Source: CAZMBI01 sp964564675
GTDB taxonomy: Bacteria; Pseudomonadota; Alphaproteobacteria; Rickettsiales; UBA3002
Direction of reading: 5' to 3'
NCBI GenBank assembly: GCA_964564675.1
Contig: CAZMBI010000013.1
Span: 1-63,598, forward strand
Length of the DNA stretch: 63,598 nt
Shown here one piece after another: positions 32,971-43,456 of this stretch. Below the pieces are notes generated by a model, which saw nothing but the letters and a program-made list of their open reading frames with translations, did not search any database and was not told the origin of the DNA. Position 1 is the first letter of the stretch, and every line of letters starts with the position of its first letter. A program made the position numbers and the translations under genes.

Positions 32971-33771
32971 ATGTCCGACTGGCAATATCTGCTTTCCGGT
33001 ATCATTTTCATGATCGTGCTTGGCCCAGCCGTAGGCAACTATGCTACGTCGGTGGTATACCGCCTGCCGCGACAACAAACCCCGTTTGAAAAACACCCCT
33101 ATTGCGGCCATTGCGGCACCATGCTCGCCCCGCGCGATCTGTTCCCGCTGCTTTCGTATTTCCGGTTGAAGGGGCGCTGTCGCTATTGCGCGCAGCCGAT
33201 CCGCTTTACCTATACCGCCATTGAGCTGTCCTGCGGTGCGATCTTCGTCACCAATTTTCTGTTACTCGGCATTTCCGAGGATTTCATCCTGCTCACCGCC
33301 ATCGGTGTGTTTTTCACCATTCTTTGCGGGCTGGAGGTGGATGGGGGCAGGCTCTTCCCGCTGATCATAAGTTACCTGTTCGCCCTCGGCGCGCTGTTGC
33401 GCACATTGCATGACGGCAGTATTTATCCGTTTTTTTTTAGCGGGTTTATCATGTTGTTTCTCAGCGTCGTGCTGTGGCGCATCCGCTTGTTGTTTCGGCC
33501 TCGCCCGGCCCCTGAACGGGCGGCATCGCCGGGGGCTTCCGGCGTGGCCGACACGCCGCACATACCGGATACTGTCTGGCTGGCCAGTTTAATGGGGGTG
33601 ATGCTGCCGATGACGGTGCTGCCGTATGCCGCTGCCTGTGCGCTTGTCTTCTATGGGCTGCAACGGCTGCTCACCGGCTGGCGCGGGCAGAGCATTGCCG
33701 CGGCGGCGGCGGTTTATCTCGGGCTGCTGCTTGCCTATGGCGGTTATTCGGCCAATATCGTGAATTTATAG
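32971..33771 (+). CDS. Prepilin-peptidase-like membrane protein lacking the GxGD motif
   Basis: This 266-residue, multi-spanning protein has the N-terminal domain of type IV prepilin peptidases (PilD): VYRLPRQQTPFEKHPYCGHC then CRYCAQPIRFTYTAIE. Both zinc-type CxxC pairs are intact. About six hydrophobic helices follow. The first aspartate region may survive as GLEVDGGRLFP, but the second, family-defining GxGD motif is not found. Peptidase activity is therefore doubtful, and the protein may be a decayed or N-methylase-only form. No pilin genes are nearby. Its last 28 bases overlap the end of the cNMP-FHA gene on the other strand. Confidence 0.75.
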   Translation: MSDWQYLLSGIIFMIVLGPAVGNYATSVVYRLPRQQTPFEKHPYCGHCGTMLAPRDLFPLLSYFRLKGRCRYCAQPIRFTYTAIELSCGAIFVTNFLLLGISEDFILLTAIGVFFTILCGLEVDGGRLFPLIISYLFALGALLRTLHDGSIYPFFFSGFIMLFLSVVLWRIRLLFRPRPAPERAASPGASGVADTPHIPDTVWLASLMGVMLPMTVLPYAAACALVFYGLQRLLTGWRGQSIAAAAAVYLGLLLAYGGYSANIVNL

Positions 33772-34493
33772 GGCGAGGTATGATCACCCAGCGTTAACTT
33801 GTTTTCACCCAGTTGCAGCGGGGCCTTGTTGGATACTTTGCCGCGGCCGATTACCTTGCCATTAACAATCGAACAAAAGCGGCTGCCCAGATCGACCACG
33901 AAAACCCCGTCTTTATCATGTTCGATCCGGCAGTGACGCTGGCTGACCATCAGCGGTGGACCGTCGCAGGGGATATCCAGGTCATTATTGTGAGGGTTCG
34001 CCTCATCTTTCGGGTAGCCGCCGATAGAGTATGGCAGGTTCGCGGTCTTGACGGTCACTTTGTCGGTGGCCGACTGCGCGGCTTCGGTCAGTGGGATCAG
34101 CGTCAGCTGCTCGATCGATTCATCGAGAATGACGGCGGCGCGTTCCTTGGCTGCCAGCCGCTGATTGGTATCGCGCAGACGCTGTATAATAGAATGGATG
34201 ATCATACGCATCGGTTCCGAGCACACGCCGAGCATCTCGTTGAATTCATTCTCGTTAATGACCTCGAGGGTGACTTCATTGAGCGCCCGGGCGGTGGCGG
34301 AGCGATTGTTTTTCGGCACAAACAACGCCATTTCACCCAACACGTTGCCTTCCTCCAGCACGGCCAGCTGGACATCGCCATGTTCGGCATGTTTTAAAAT
34401 TTCAACCTGACCGGAGCGAATAATATAGGCTTCATTCCCGTCATCGCCTTCGCGGAAAATAATGTCTTTCGGCTTGACCTCTTTCGTGTGCAC
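33744..34493 (-). CDS. Cyclic-nucleotide-binding and FHA-domain protein
   Basis: This is a 249-residue signalling protein. Residues 10-120 form a cNMP-binding beta-roll (IIFREGDDGNEAYIIRSGQV, then VLGEMALFVPKNNRSATARA with the phosphate-cassette Glu and Arg). A helical linker follows. Residues 155-245 form an FHA domain (SQRHCRIEHDKDGVFVVDLG, then KVIGRGKV), which binds phosphothreonine. There is no HTH, so it is not a CRP-type regulator; it probably couples a nucleotide signal to a Ser/Thr-phosphorylated partner. GGGAGG 5 bases before the GTG decides the start. It is transcribed alone and converges on the prepilin-peptidase-like gene. Confidence 0.88.
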   Translation of the reverse strand: MHTKEVKPKDIIFREGDDGNEAYIIRSGQVEILKHAEHGDVQLAVLEEGNVLGEMALFVPKNNRSATARALNEVTLEVINENEFNEMLGVCSEPMRMIIHSIIQRLRDTNQRLAAKERAAVILDESIEQLTLIPLTEAAQSATDKVTVKTANLPYSIGGYPKDEANPHNNDLDIPCDGPPLMVSQRHCRIEHDKDGVFVVDLGSRFCSIVNGKVIGRGKVSNKAPLQLGENKLTLGDHTSPYKFTILAE

Positions 34494-34609
34494 AGCAACC
34501 TCCCCATCATACTTATTGAACCAGGCGAGCCGCCGTCGCCTTTAGGTTGTATTTTTATTATTATTTACCTCTTATTTGCTTCACATGATAGCAAGAAATG
34601 GTTAACAAA

Positions 34610-36430
<1,821 letters not shown>

Positions 36431-36437
36431 AAGCCCG

Positions 36438-36466
36438 GCCATAGCGCGTTACAGCCGCTTTGCCAA
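36438..36466 (-). promoter_or_regulatory. glmS promoter, probably leaderless
   Basis: On the minus strand TTGGCA (36461-36466, one mismatch to consensus) and TATGGC (36438-36443) are 17 bases apart. The -10 ends 7 bases before the obligatory MCGI start codon, so the message would begin within a base of the ATG. No Shine-Dalgarno is present. Confidence 0.5.
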
Positions 36467-36613
36467 GGTTATTTTCGGTAATATTCGCCAGTCGCCGATG
36501 CTACATCTCAGCCTCCCGTTGTAAGTCACGCTTTTCCCTAAACCTTTCCTTAACCAATCCCGGCTAAGATACACGAGAGTTAAAAAACCCGGCTAATAAC
36601 AGGAAAAAGCGGT

Positions 36614-38605
36614 ATGAGCGGGCGAATACTGGTAGCGGCAGGTTTCGTGCTAGGGGCGGCGTCATACGCTGCGGCCGAGGAAAAAACACCGGAGTTTCTG
36701 CAAGTCAGCCTGCAGGAAGTGGTGGATATGGAGGTTACCTCCGTTTCGCGCAAAGAGGAAAAGGCATCCGAGGCGGCGGCGGCCATTTATGTCATCACCC
36801 GCGAGGATCTGCGCCGCTACGGCGCGGCCAATCTGGTTGAGGCCCTGCGGCTGGCCCCGGGCGTACATGTAGCGCGCGCCGGTTCGTCGCAATGGGCCGT
36901 TTCCGCCCGCGGCTTTAACGATCAGTTCGCCAACAAGCTACTTGTGCTGATCGACGGGCGGACCATCTATTCACCGACCTTCTCCGGGGTGTTCTGGGAT
37001 CTGCATAATCCCATTATCGACGATATCGAACGCATCGAAGTCATTCGCGGCCCCGGTGCCACGGTCTGGGGCGCCAACGCCGTCAACGGCGTCATCAATA
37101 TCATCACCCGCAGCGCCGAAGATACGCAAGGCACGCTGATCAATCTCGGCGCCGGCAATCAAACCCCGCTGAATGCCCAGGTGCGGCAGGGGTTTGCCCT
37201 GTCTGAAACCGGCTTTATGCGGGTCTATGCCGCGCGCGAGGAGCATGACGAGGCCCGCCGCACCGGCGGTGAGCTGGGTAATAACGATGCGTGGCAGCTC
37301 AATCGCGCTGGTTTCCGGGCCGACTGGGAGGGCCCGCGGCGTCACAACGTCACCCTGCAGGGTGAGTTATATCAGGGCGAAGCGGATTTCCGCTACCGGG
37401 TGCCGAGCTTTTCCTCACCGTCAAGCCGGCTGCTTTTCGACGAGCAGGCGGTCTATGGCGCGCACCTGCTGGGGCGCTGGGAAAAAGAATATAGCGCGCG
37501 TTCCCGCCTGCGGGTGCAAAGCTTTTTGGATTATAATCGCCGCGACGTGTTTGCCATTGATCTGGAAGAGCTGACCTATGATATCGACCTGCAACATATC
37601 TACGATATCAATGACCGCACCAATCTGACCTGGGGTCTGGCCTACCGCTATCTTGACGACGATCATAAGGGTACTGAACTGCTCGATTTCGTGCCCGCCT
37701 CGCGCGAGCGGCAGTTATATTCCGGTTTCGTGCAGTTCAAGCTCGGACTGGTGCCCGATGAAGTGTTTCTGACGTTCGGCTCGAAATTCGAGGAAAACGA
37801 TTTCTCCGGTTTCGAGCGCCAGCCCAGTGTCCGTCTGTCCTGGCTGGTGGATCCGCACCAGACGGTGTGGGCGTCGTTCTCGCATGCCGTACGCACGCCG
37901 GATCGCGCCAATCAGGATATCGTCAATCCGCTCGCGACGGTGCCGGGTGCCGGGTCGGCGACGGTGCTCGTCCGCCGCGGTCAAAAAGAAAATGAAGCCG
38001 AGCGCCTCAATTCCCATGAAATCGGCTATCGCATCCAGCCAAGCGACAGCCTGGCCTTTGATGTCAGCCTGTTTTACAACGACTATGAGAACCTGATCAT
38101 CAATTCGGTAGGCGCGCCGCAGCCGGCCTCTGTCAACGGCCAAAGTTTCATTGAAGTGCCGGTGACGCAGATCAGCGGCGGCGAAGGGCGCTCATACGGG
38201 GGCGAAGCGGTTGCCAACTGGCGGGTGAATAATGACTGGAGCCTGGAGTTTACCTACAGCTATCTGGATATTGACCTGACCAACGGTTCAAGCTCGGTGA
38301 ATACCGAATTCAAATCGCCGCAGCACATGGCCGGCATTCACTCCACGCTCAACCTGCCGCACGATATCGAATTCGACCAATATCTCGAATATGTCGACAG
38401 CATCGAGACCGGCGAGCGCAATCCTATCGCGGATTATCTGCGACTCGATCTGCGTGTGGGGTGGAAGCCGATGGAGAATGTACGGCTCAGCCTGTCGGGA
38501 CAGAACCTGCTGGACAGCTATCATACGGAATTCGGCCCGTTTTTATATAATGAGCAGGCGGAAATCGGCCGCAGCGTATACGGACAGGTATCAATCCAAT
38601 TCTAA
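36614..38605 (+). CDS. TonB-dependent outer-membrane receptor
   Basis: This 663-residue protein has a signal peptide (residues 1-21, cleavage at YAAAEEK). A TonB-box-like stretch lies near LQEVVDMEVTSVSRKEEK. The plug domain covers 55-160, with YVITREDLRRYGAANLVEAL, ARGFNDQFANKLLVLIDGRT and VIRGPGATVWGANAVNGVINI. A 22-strand barrel ends in the usual aromatic YGQVSIQF. The family imports siderophores, cobalamin or glycans; the substrate is not evident. A YfiR-like gene 28 bp downstream and a histidine kinase overlapping that gene make a three-gene operon, so the receptor may feed a signalling pathway. Confidence 0.93.
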   Translation: MSGRILVAAGFVLGAASYAAAEEKTPEFLQVSLQEVVDMEVTSVSRKEEKASEAAAAIYVITREDLRRYGAANLVEALRLAPGVHVARAGSSQWAVSARGFNDQFANKLLVLIDGRTIYSPTFSGVFWDLHNPIIDDIERIEVIRGPGATVWGANAVNGVINIITRSAEDTQGTLINLGAGNQTPLNAQVRQGFALSETGFMRVYAAREEHDEARRTGGELGNNDAWQLNRAGFRADWEGPRRHNVTLQGELYQGEADFRYRVPSFSSPSSRLLFDEQAVYGAHLLGRWEKEYSARSRLRVQSFLDYNRRDVFAIDLEELTYDIDLQHIYDINDRTNLTWGLAYRYLDDDHKGTELLDFVPASRERQLYSGFVQFKLGLVPDEVFLTFGSKFEENDFSGFERQPSVRLSWLVDPHQTVWASFSHAVRTPDRANQDIVNPLATVPGAGSATVLVRRGQKENEAERLNSHEIGYRIQPSDSLAFDVSLFYNDYENLIINSVGAPQPASVNGQSFIEVPVTQISGGEGRSYGGEAVANWRVNNDWSLEFTYSYLDIDLTNGSSSVNTEFKSPQHMAGIHSTLNLPHDIEFDQYLEYVDSIETGERNPIADYLRLDLRVGWKPMENVRLSLSGQNLLDSYHTEFGPFLYNEQAEIGRSVYGQVSIQF

Positions 38606-38633
38606 CCGGGGATGAAACGGCACAATACCGCAG

Positions 38634-39203
38634 ATGAGACAAAGGGGATTACATACGCTGATCACGACGTGCCTGCTGCTGGCGACAGGCCTGGCGCCGG
38701 CGCCAGCCACTCAGTCCTTAACCGATGTGCAGGCCAAGCTGGTCATCATTCATAATTTCATCAGCGAATATGTCAGCTGGCCGGGGCGCTATTCGCTGGA
38801 TGATACCAGGCAGATCTATATCTGCGCCCAGGGCGAAGACGAGCTCACCACGGCGCTTCCGTTACTAGAGCGCGCCTCAACCGAGACCCTGCAGGTCAAT
38901 GTGGTGCAGGATCCCAGCGAGGCCGAACTGACCATCTGCCATGTGATGGTCTTCGCCGCCACCGAAAAACGCAACTTCAGGCAGCAGCTAGCGAAAATGA
39001 AGGGGTTCCCCGTTTTGACCATCAGCAACATGAAGCATTTTCTCGACAAGGGCGGCATGGTCGCACTGGAAACCGAAGTGGTGCATCAGGGGAATTTTGA
39101 ACAACGCTTCGTGCGCTATTCGGTCAATACCGGGGCGCTCAGCAGCGCCGGACTGGTGATTGAGCCGGATGCCATTGAACTCGCCAACAGGGTGCTGCCA
39201 TGA
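38634..39203 (+). CDS. Exported YfiR/DUF4154-family protein
   Basis: This 189-residue periplasmic protein has a signal peptide (HTLITTCLLLATGLAPAPA). The mature part follows the YfiR pattern: KLVIIHNFISEYVSWPGRY, QIYICAQGEDELTTAL, CHVMVFAATEKRNF, GFPVLTISNMKHFLDKGGMV and FVRYSVNTGALSSAGLVIEP. YfiR proteins hold back a membrane signalling partner, classically the diguanylate cyclase YfiN. Here the partner would be the histidine kinase whose ATG overlaps this stop codon by 4 bases (ATGA), implying coupled translation. Confidence 0.85.
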   Translation: MRQRGLHTLITTCLLLATGLAPAPATQSLTDVQAKLVIIHNFISEYVSWPGRYSLDDTRQIYICAQGEDELTTALPLLERASTETLQVNVVQDPSEAELTICHVMVFAATEKRNFRQQLAKMKGFPVLTISNMKHFLDKGGMVALETEVVHQGNFEQRFVRYSVNTGALSSAGLVIEPDAIELANRVLP

Positions 39204-40810
39204 CATTGATGAAACATGCATCCGTCCGGCGCGACCTGGTGATCATCATCATGACGATCGCCGTCTTCTCGATTATCCTGACCACCTGTTCGATGGCGCT
39301 GATCGGGTATTTCAATCTGAAAGGTAACATTCGGGAAGACCTGCAGCGGGCCGCCGCCATCGTGGGGGACCGCAACGCCGCGCTGCTGGAATATGCGCAT
39401 ATTCCCAGCATTCGCCGGCGCGCCTTTGTCAATCTCAACGTGTTTTCGAATGATCAGTCGATCGTGCTGACCTGTTTATATGACAGCAAACGCGAACTGG
39501 TGGCGTTTTATGCCCGCGATGAGGCCCGGTTGAACAACATCGCCGCCACCAGCGAAATCGGCGACGGCGAGTTCACCATCCGTATCGACAACCATATGCC
39601 TCGCTACCGCCAGCGCTGCCCCTCTGAATATGACATTATCGAGGGGGATTTGAGCAGTTCTTTCGAAGTGCTGCGCAGCATCAGCGTCAGCGGCAAGCTG
39701 CGCAACCTGTTCGACGGCAAAGGTAATGACGCTGCCGGATATTTATACATTAAAAGCGACCTCGAGCAGATCGATAAATACGTTACCGGCCAGGTTTTTG
39801 CCGCCTGTTTCATCGCGCTGGCGATTCTGGGTATCTGCTATCTGCTGACCCTGAAGCTGCAGACCAGTATTTCACTGCCCATTTTGCGCCTGTCGGAGGC
39901 CACGCGCAAGGTGACGCAATATAAGGATTATTCGGTGCGTGTGGAATCGCAGCCGGGCGAATATTCCAATGAAATCACCCAGCTGATCGACTCCTTCAAC
40001 AGCATGTTAACCGAGATCGAAGAGCGCGACAGCAAGCTTATGCGTAAAAATCTGGAGCTGGAGCGCGCCAAGGAAGTGGCCGAGTCGGCCTCCATTGCCA
40101 AAACTCAGTTTCTGGCCAATATCAGCCACGAACTGCGCACGCCGCTGAATGCTATCATCGGGTTTTCCTCGATTATCATCAACCAGTTGTTCGGTCCCAT
40201 CGGCAGCCAGAAATACTGTGATTACGGGAAGGATATCCATGACTCAGGCGTGCATCTACTCGATATAATTAATGATATTCTCGACCTCTCAAAAGCCGAG
40301 GCCGGCAAGCTCAAACTCAAGCTGGAGCGGTTCGACGTCGCCTCGGCAATCGGTAAATGCGAGGGCATATTAAACGAGCGCGCGCGTGAGGGCGAGGTCC
40401 ACATCCACACCCATATTCACGACGATATGCCGGAAATGATCGCCGACCGCGTGCGCTTCATCCAGATCATGCTTAACATCATGTCCAACGCCGTCAAATT
40501 CACCGATCCCGGCGGGCGGGTCGATGTATCGGTGGAATGTGAGCAGGCGCGCGCCGGCATTGCCTATTTCACCATCAAGGTCACCGACACCGGCATCGGA
40601 ATGCGCAAAGACGATATTGACCGCGCCTTCCAGACCTTCGGCCAGCTGGACTCCGATCTCAACCGCAAATACGAAGGCACCGGTCTCGGCCTGCCGCTGA
40701 CCAAGAAACTGGTCGAACTGCACAATGCCAGCATCCGCATCGAAAGTGTGCTGCGCCAGGGCACCACCGTCACCGTGCGCTTTATTTCCGATCCGAGTCT
40801 GCTTGATTAA
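39200..40810 (+). CDS. Membrane sensor histidine kinase
   Basis: This is a 536-residue kinase. Two transmembrane helices (residues 13-36, LVIIIMTIAVFSIILTTCSM, and about 198-220) flank a periplasmic sensor of about 160 residues of the CHASE8 sort. A HAMP linker follows. HisKA carries the phospho-acceptor His in FLANISHELRTPLNAIIGFS. The HATPase domain has NIMSNAVKF (N box), DTGIGMRKDD (G1) and YEGTGLGLPLTKKL (G2). No receiver domain or adjacent response regulator is present. It is the last gene of the TonB receptor-YfiR-kinase operon, so the YfiR protein probably controls its periplasmic domain. Confidence 0.93.
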   Translation: MTLMKHASVRRDLVIIIMTIAVFSIILTTCSMALIGYFNLKGNIREDLQRAAAIVGDRNAALLEYAHIPSIRRRAFVNLNVFSNDQSIVLTCLYDSKRELVAFYARDEARLNNIAATSEIGDGEFTIRIDNHMPRYRQRCPSEYDIIEGDLSSSFEVLRSISVSGKLRNLFDGKGNDAAGYLYIKSDLEQIDKYVTGQVFAACFIALAILGICYLLTLKLQTSISLPILRLSEATRKVTQYKDYSVRVESQPGEYSNEITQLIDSFNSMLTEIEERDSKLMRKNLELERAKEVAESASIAKTQFLANISHELRTPLNAIIGFSSIIINQLFGPIGSQKYCDYGKDIHDSGVHLLDIINDILDLSKAEAGKLKLKLERFDVASAIGKCEGILNERAREGEVHIHTHIHDDMPEMIADRVRFIQIMLNIMSNAVKFTDPGGRVDVSVECEQARAGIAYFTIKVTDTGIGMRKDDIDRAFQTFGQLDSDLNRKYEGTGLGLPLTKKLVELHNASIRIESVLRQGTTVTVRFISDPSLLD

Positions 40811-40912
40811 TTGATTTGAATATGGCAGACCGAATTTACCGGTTGCCAGTTGTTAACTGGCGTTGTAAACCCGTGATTCGTAAAAGCTAACAGGCAACAT
40901 AATGAGGCCACG

Positions 40913-41368
40913 GTGAAACAAGTATACATAGAAACGATTTTGTTGATCGAGCGGCTGCACCGCCGCTTTCTCGATGTCATCAAGGCCGAGCTGGACCGTC
41001 TGCACATCGAGGATATCAACAACGTGCAGACCCTGATCCTATATAATATCAGCGGCGAGCAGCTGACGGTGGGCGAGCTGACCAATCGCGGCTATTATCT
41101 CGGATCGAACGTCTCCTATAACGTAAAAAAACTGGTGGAGAATAACTATCTGGTTCAGGAAAAATCCCCGCATGACAAGCGTTCCACCCGGGTGCGCCTG
41201 TCGGATAAGGGGCTTGCCCTGTGCGAAAAGATTGACGCGCTGTATGCCCAGCATGTTGAGGAACTCAAAAACGGGGAGCCCAACGAGGATGCGCTGATTG
41301 ATACCAACTCGTCACTGCATCATCTTGAGCGTTTCTGGACCGATTATATCAACCGCGTATTTCGTTAA
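40913..41368 (+). CDS. MarR-type winged-helix regulator
   Basis: This 151-residue protein has the MarR winged-helix layout. N-terminal dimerisation helices precede ISGEQLTVGELTNRGYYLGS, the recognition helix NVSYNVKKLVENNYLVQE and the wing KSPHDKRSTRVRLSDKG. It resembles the LdtR-like regulators of alphaproteobacteria, which respond to envelope stress, but that match is from memory. GTG is the start, with GAGG 5 bases upstream. It stands between the kinase operon and the TAXI binding-protein gene, which may be its target. Confidence 0.85.
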   Translation: MKQVYIETILLIERLHRRFLDVIKAELDRLHIEDINNVQTLILYNISGEQLTVGELTNRGYYLGSNVSYNVKKLVENNYLVQEKSPHDKRSTRVRLSDKGLALCEKIDALYAQHVEELKNGEPNEDALIDTNSSLHHLERFWTDYINRVFR

Positions 41369-41495
41369 CCCGGAGGTCCGGTCATCCGTTTTGCGTTCGG
41401 CGCGGAAGGAATCGGCTTGGCACTTCCGTAGAACCATGGTAGGCGGCACCGCACAAAGCGCCTGCCGCTCTAACCCACGGCAAGGGAGTAAACGC

Positions 41496-42485
41496 ATGAG
41501 ACTATCCTACATTATCTGTTTCATACTGGCCTTTGGCCTGATGGCAACTGACGGCGCGGCGCTGGCGGCGCAAAAATTCGTCACCATCGGCACCGGCGGC
41601 GTCACCGGCGTATATTATCCGGCGGGTGGGGCCATCTGCCGGCTGGTCAATCGCGGCCGCAAGGAGCACGGCATCCGCTGTTCGGTAGAATCCACCGGCG
41701 GCTCGATTTACAATCTGAATGCCATCGCCCAGGAGGAGCTGGATTTGGGCGTGGCGCAGTCCGACTGGCATTATGCTGCCTATCACGGCACCGGCGTGTT
41801 TGCCGATATCGGCGCCAACAAAGATTTACGCTCGCTGTTCAGCCTGCACAGCGAGGCGTTTACCGTCGTCGCCCGCGCCGATACCGACATCAAAACCTTC
41901 GATGATCTGAAAGGCAAGCGGGTGAATATCGGTAATCCGGGTTCGGGCATGCGCAGCACCATGGAAGAGGTGATGAAAGCCAAAGGCTGGGACCGCGACG
42001 TGTTCAGCCTGGTGTCCGAGCTGAAAGCGGCCGAGCAGGCGCAGGCGCTGTGCGATAACAAAATCGACGCCATGGTTTTTGCCGCAGGGCATCCCAACGG
42101 CTCGATTCAGGAAGTCACCACTACCTGTGACACGCGCCTGATCCCGGTCGAGGGGCCGGAATTGGAAAAACTGGTGGCGGAATATCCGTATTATGCCGAA
42201 ACGGTGATTCCCGGCGGCATGTATGAAGGCAATACGCAGGACACCAAGACCTTCGGCGTACTGGCGACCTTTGTCACCTCGACACATGTGGATGACGATG
42301 TCATCTATCAGATTGTCAAAGCCGTGTTCGATAATTTCGAAAGCTTCAAGACGCTGCATTTCGTGTTTGCCACCCTGGAAAAAGACAAGATGGTGGAAGA
42401 CGGGCTGACTGCGCCGCTGCACCCGGCCGCCCGCCGGTATTATCAGGAGGCGGGGTTGCTGGGTGGTGCGGAAAGCGCCGAGTAA
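41496..42485 (+). CDS. TAXI-family TRAP transporter solute-binding protein
   Basis: This 329-residue periplasmic protein has a signal peptide (residues 1-25, ending AALAA). Family blocks are KFVTIGTGGVTGVYYPAGGA, CSVESTGGSIYNLNAIAQEE, DLGVAQSDWHYAAYHG and KGKRVNIGNPGSGMRSTMEE. TAXI proteins bind glutamate, C4 acids or similar for a TRAP permease. No DctM/DctQ-type permease gene is adjacent, so it is an orphan or works with a permease elsewhere. AAGGGAGTAAACGC before the ATG at 41496 fixes the start; the frame extends 66 codons further upstream without meaning. Confidence 0.93.
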   Translation: MRLSYIICFILAFGLMATDGAALAAQKFVTIGTGGVTGVYYPAGGAICRLVNRGRKEHGIRCSVESTGGSIYNLNAIAQEELDLGVAQSDWHYAAYHGTGVFADIGANKDLRSLFSLHSEAFTVVARADTDIKTFDDLKGKRVNIGNPGSGMRSTMEEVMKAKGWDRDVFSLVSELKAAEQAQALCDNKIDAMVFAAGHPNGSIQEVTTTCDTRLIPVEGPELEKLVAEYPYYAETVIPGGMYEGNTQDTKTFGVLATFVTSTHVDDDVIYQIVKAVFDNFESFKTLHFVFATLEKDKMVEDGLTAPLHPAARRYYQEAGLLGGAESAE

Positions 42486-42514
42486 TAGGTTATCGGTTCT
42501 TTAAGAATCCGGAC

Positions 42515-43225
42515 TCACTCCGTCAGATGCGCCCGTTTCACCCGCGCCATCCGGGCCTCGCGGTTGACGTTGCGCACCACCTGTTTCATCAGGATATACA
42601 GCAAAATGGCATTACAGCTATGCCAGAGGAAGTGCGTGCCGATGGGGATCTGATCGCATACCGCATTATCGATTGCCCGGAAAAACAGCGAGACCACGCC
42701 GATCAGCGCCGCCAGCAGGAATTGATGCGATGACAGTCGCCGCTGCATATGCAGGTGGATGGCGATCATCACCAGCGCCCCCATACTGGAGAGGTAGCCG
42801 ATGGAGTCGTTCATGGCGTGCGGGAACTGCGTCACCAGCACATGCGTCGAGCCGCCGAAGGCCAGATAACACACGAGCGCCTCGAACCAGTTGGTTTTGC
42901 CGATGCGCACGATGATGCTGAAAAAGAATATATTGATGAACAGCACGATGGGTACGATATCCAGCAGCTCCGTGGTGCGCGAGGGCAGGCTGTGAAACAG
43001 CGTGCTGCCGATGCCGATACAAAAGATCAGAAAGGTGAGGAGATGCACATCCCAGATCCATTTGCCTTCGATGTCCGGGTGGCGACGGTAATAGCGGTAA
43101 ATCGCCACAGCGACGAGGAAAAAGCTCAGACTTGAGAGGATATTAAGTGGTTCCGCCCACCATTGCGGGCCGGTGCGTTCGCATACGCCGTAAAAATGCA
43201 CGATGGGATGATTGCCATTGGCCAT
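42515..43225 (-). CDS. Ceramidase-family (CREST) membrane protein
   Basis: This 236-residue protein has about seven hydrophobic segments. It shows the alkaline-ceramidase pattern: GVCERTGPQWWAEPLNILSS (family CE...AEP-N), CIGIGSTLFHSLPSRTTELLD (GxGSxxFH) and the late THFLWHSCNAILLY (HxxWH). The Ser, Asp and His residues that hold the catalytic zinc in CREST hydrolases appear present. It may hydrolyse a sphingolipid or another membrane amide. The ATG at 43225 matches the family start; the frame from 43318 adds 31 unmatched residues. An assembly gap lies 126 bp upstream. Confidence 0.82.
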   Translation of the reverse strand: MANGNHPIVHFYGVCERTGPQWWAEPLNILSSLSFFLVAVAIYRYYRRHPDIEGKWIWDVHLLTFLIFCIGIGSTLFHSLPSRTTELLDIVPIVLFINIFFFSIIVRIGKTNWFEALVCYLAFGGSTHVLVTQFPHAMNDSIGYLSSMGALVMIAIHLHMQRRLSSHQFLLAALIGVVSLFFRAIDNAVCDQIPIGTHFLWHSCNAILLYILMKQVVRNVNREARMARVKRAHLTE

Positions 43226-43351
43226 ACCATAATTATAACAGAATTGATTAATAACAGGTTTAATTTCTGTTATTATTTCAACCACTTGTCGTGCGATGCA
43301 GTAGCTGCGATGCAGCACGCGCCGTAACGGCGGATAAGGGGAAAGGGCGCT

Positions 43352-43451
43352 NNNNNNNNNNNNNNNNNNNNNNNNNNNNNNNNNNNNNNNNNNNNNNNNN
43401 NNNNNNNNNNNNNNNNNNNNNNNNNNNNNNNNNNNNNNNNNNNNNNNNNNN
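43352..43451. other. Assembly gap, 100 Ns
   Basis: A second 100-N placeholder lies between the ceramidase-like and lytic transglycosylase genes. GGGCGCT precedes it and GGCGCTTAGCGCT follows, so a repeat may have broken the assembly. No coding region seems to be cut. Confidence 0.99.
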
Positions 43452-43456
43452 GGCGC

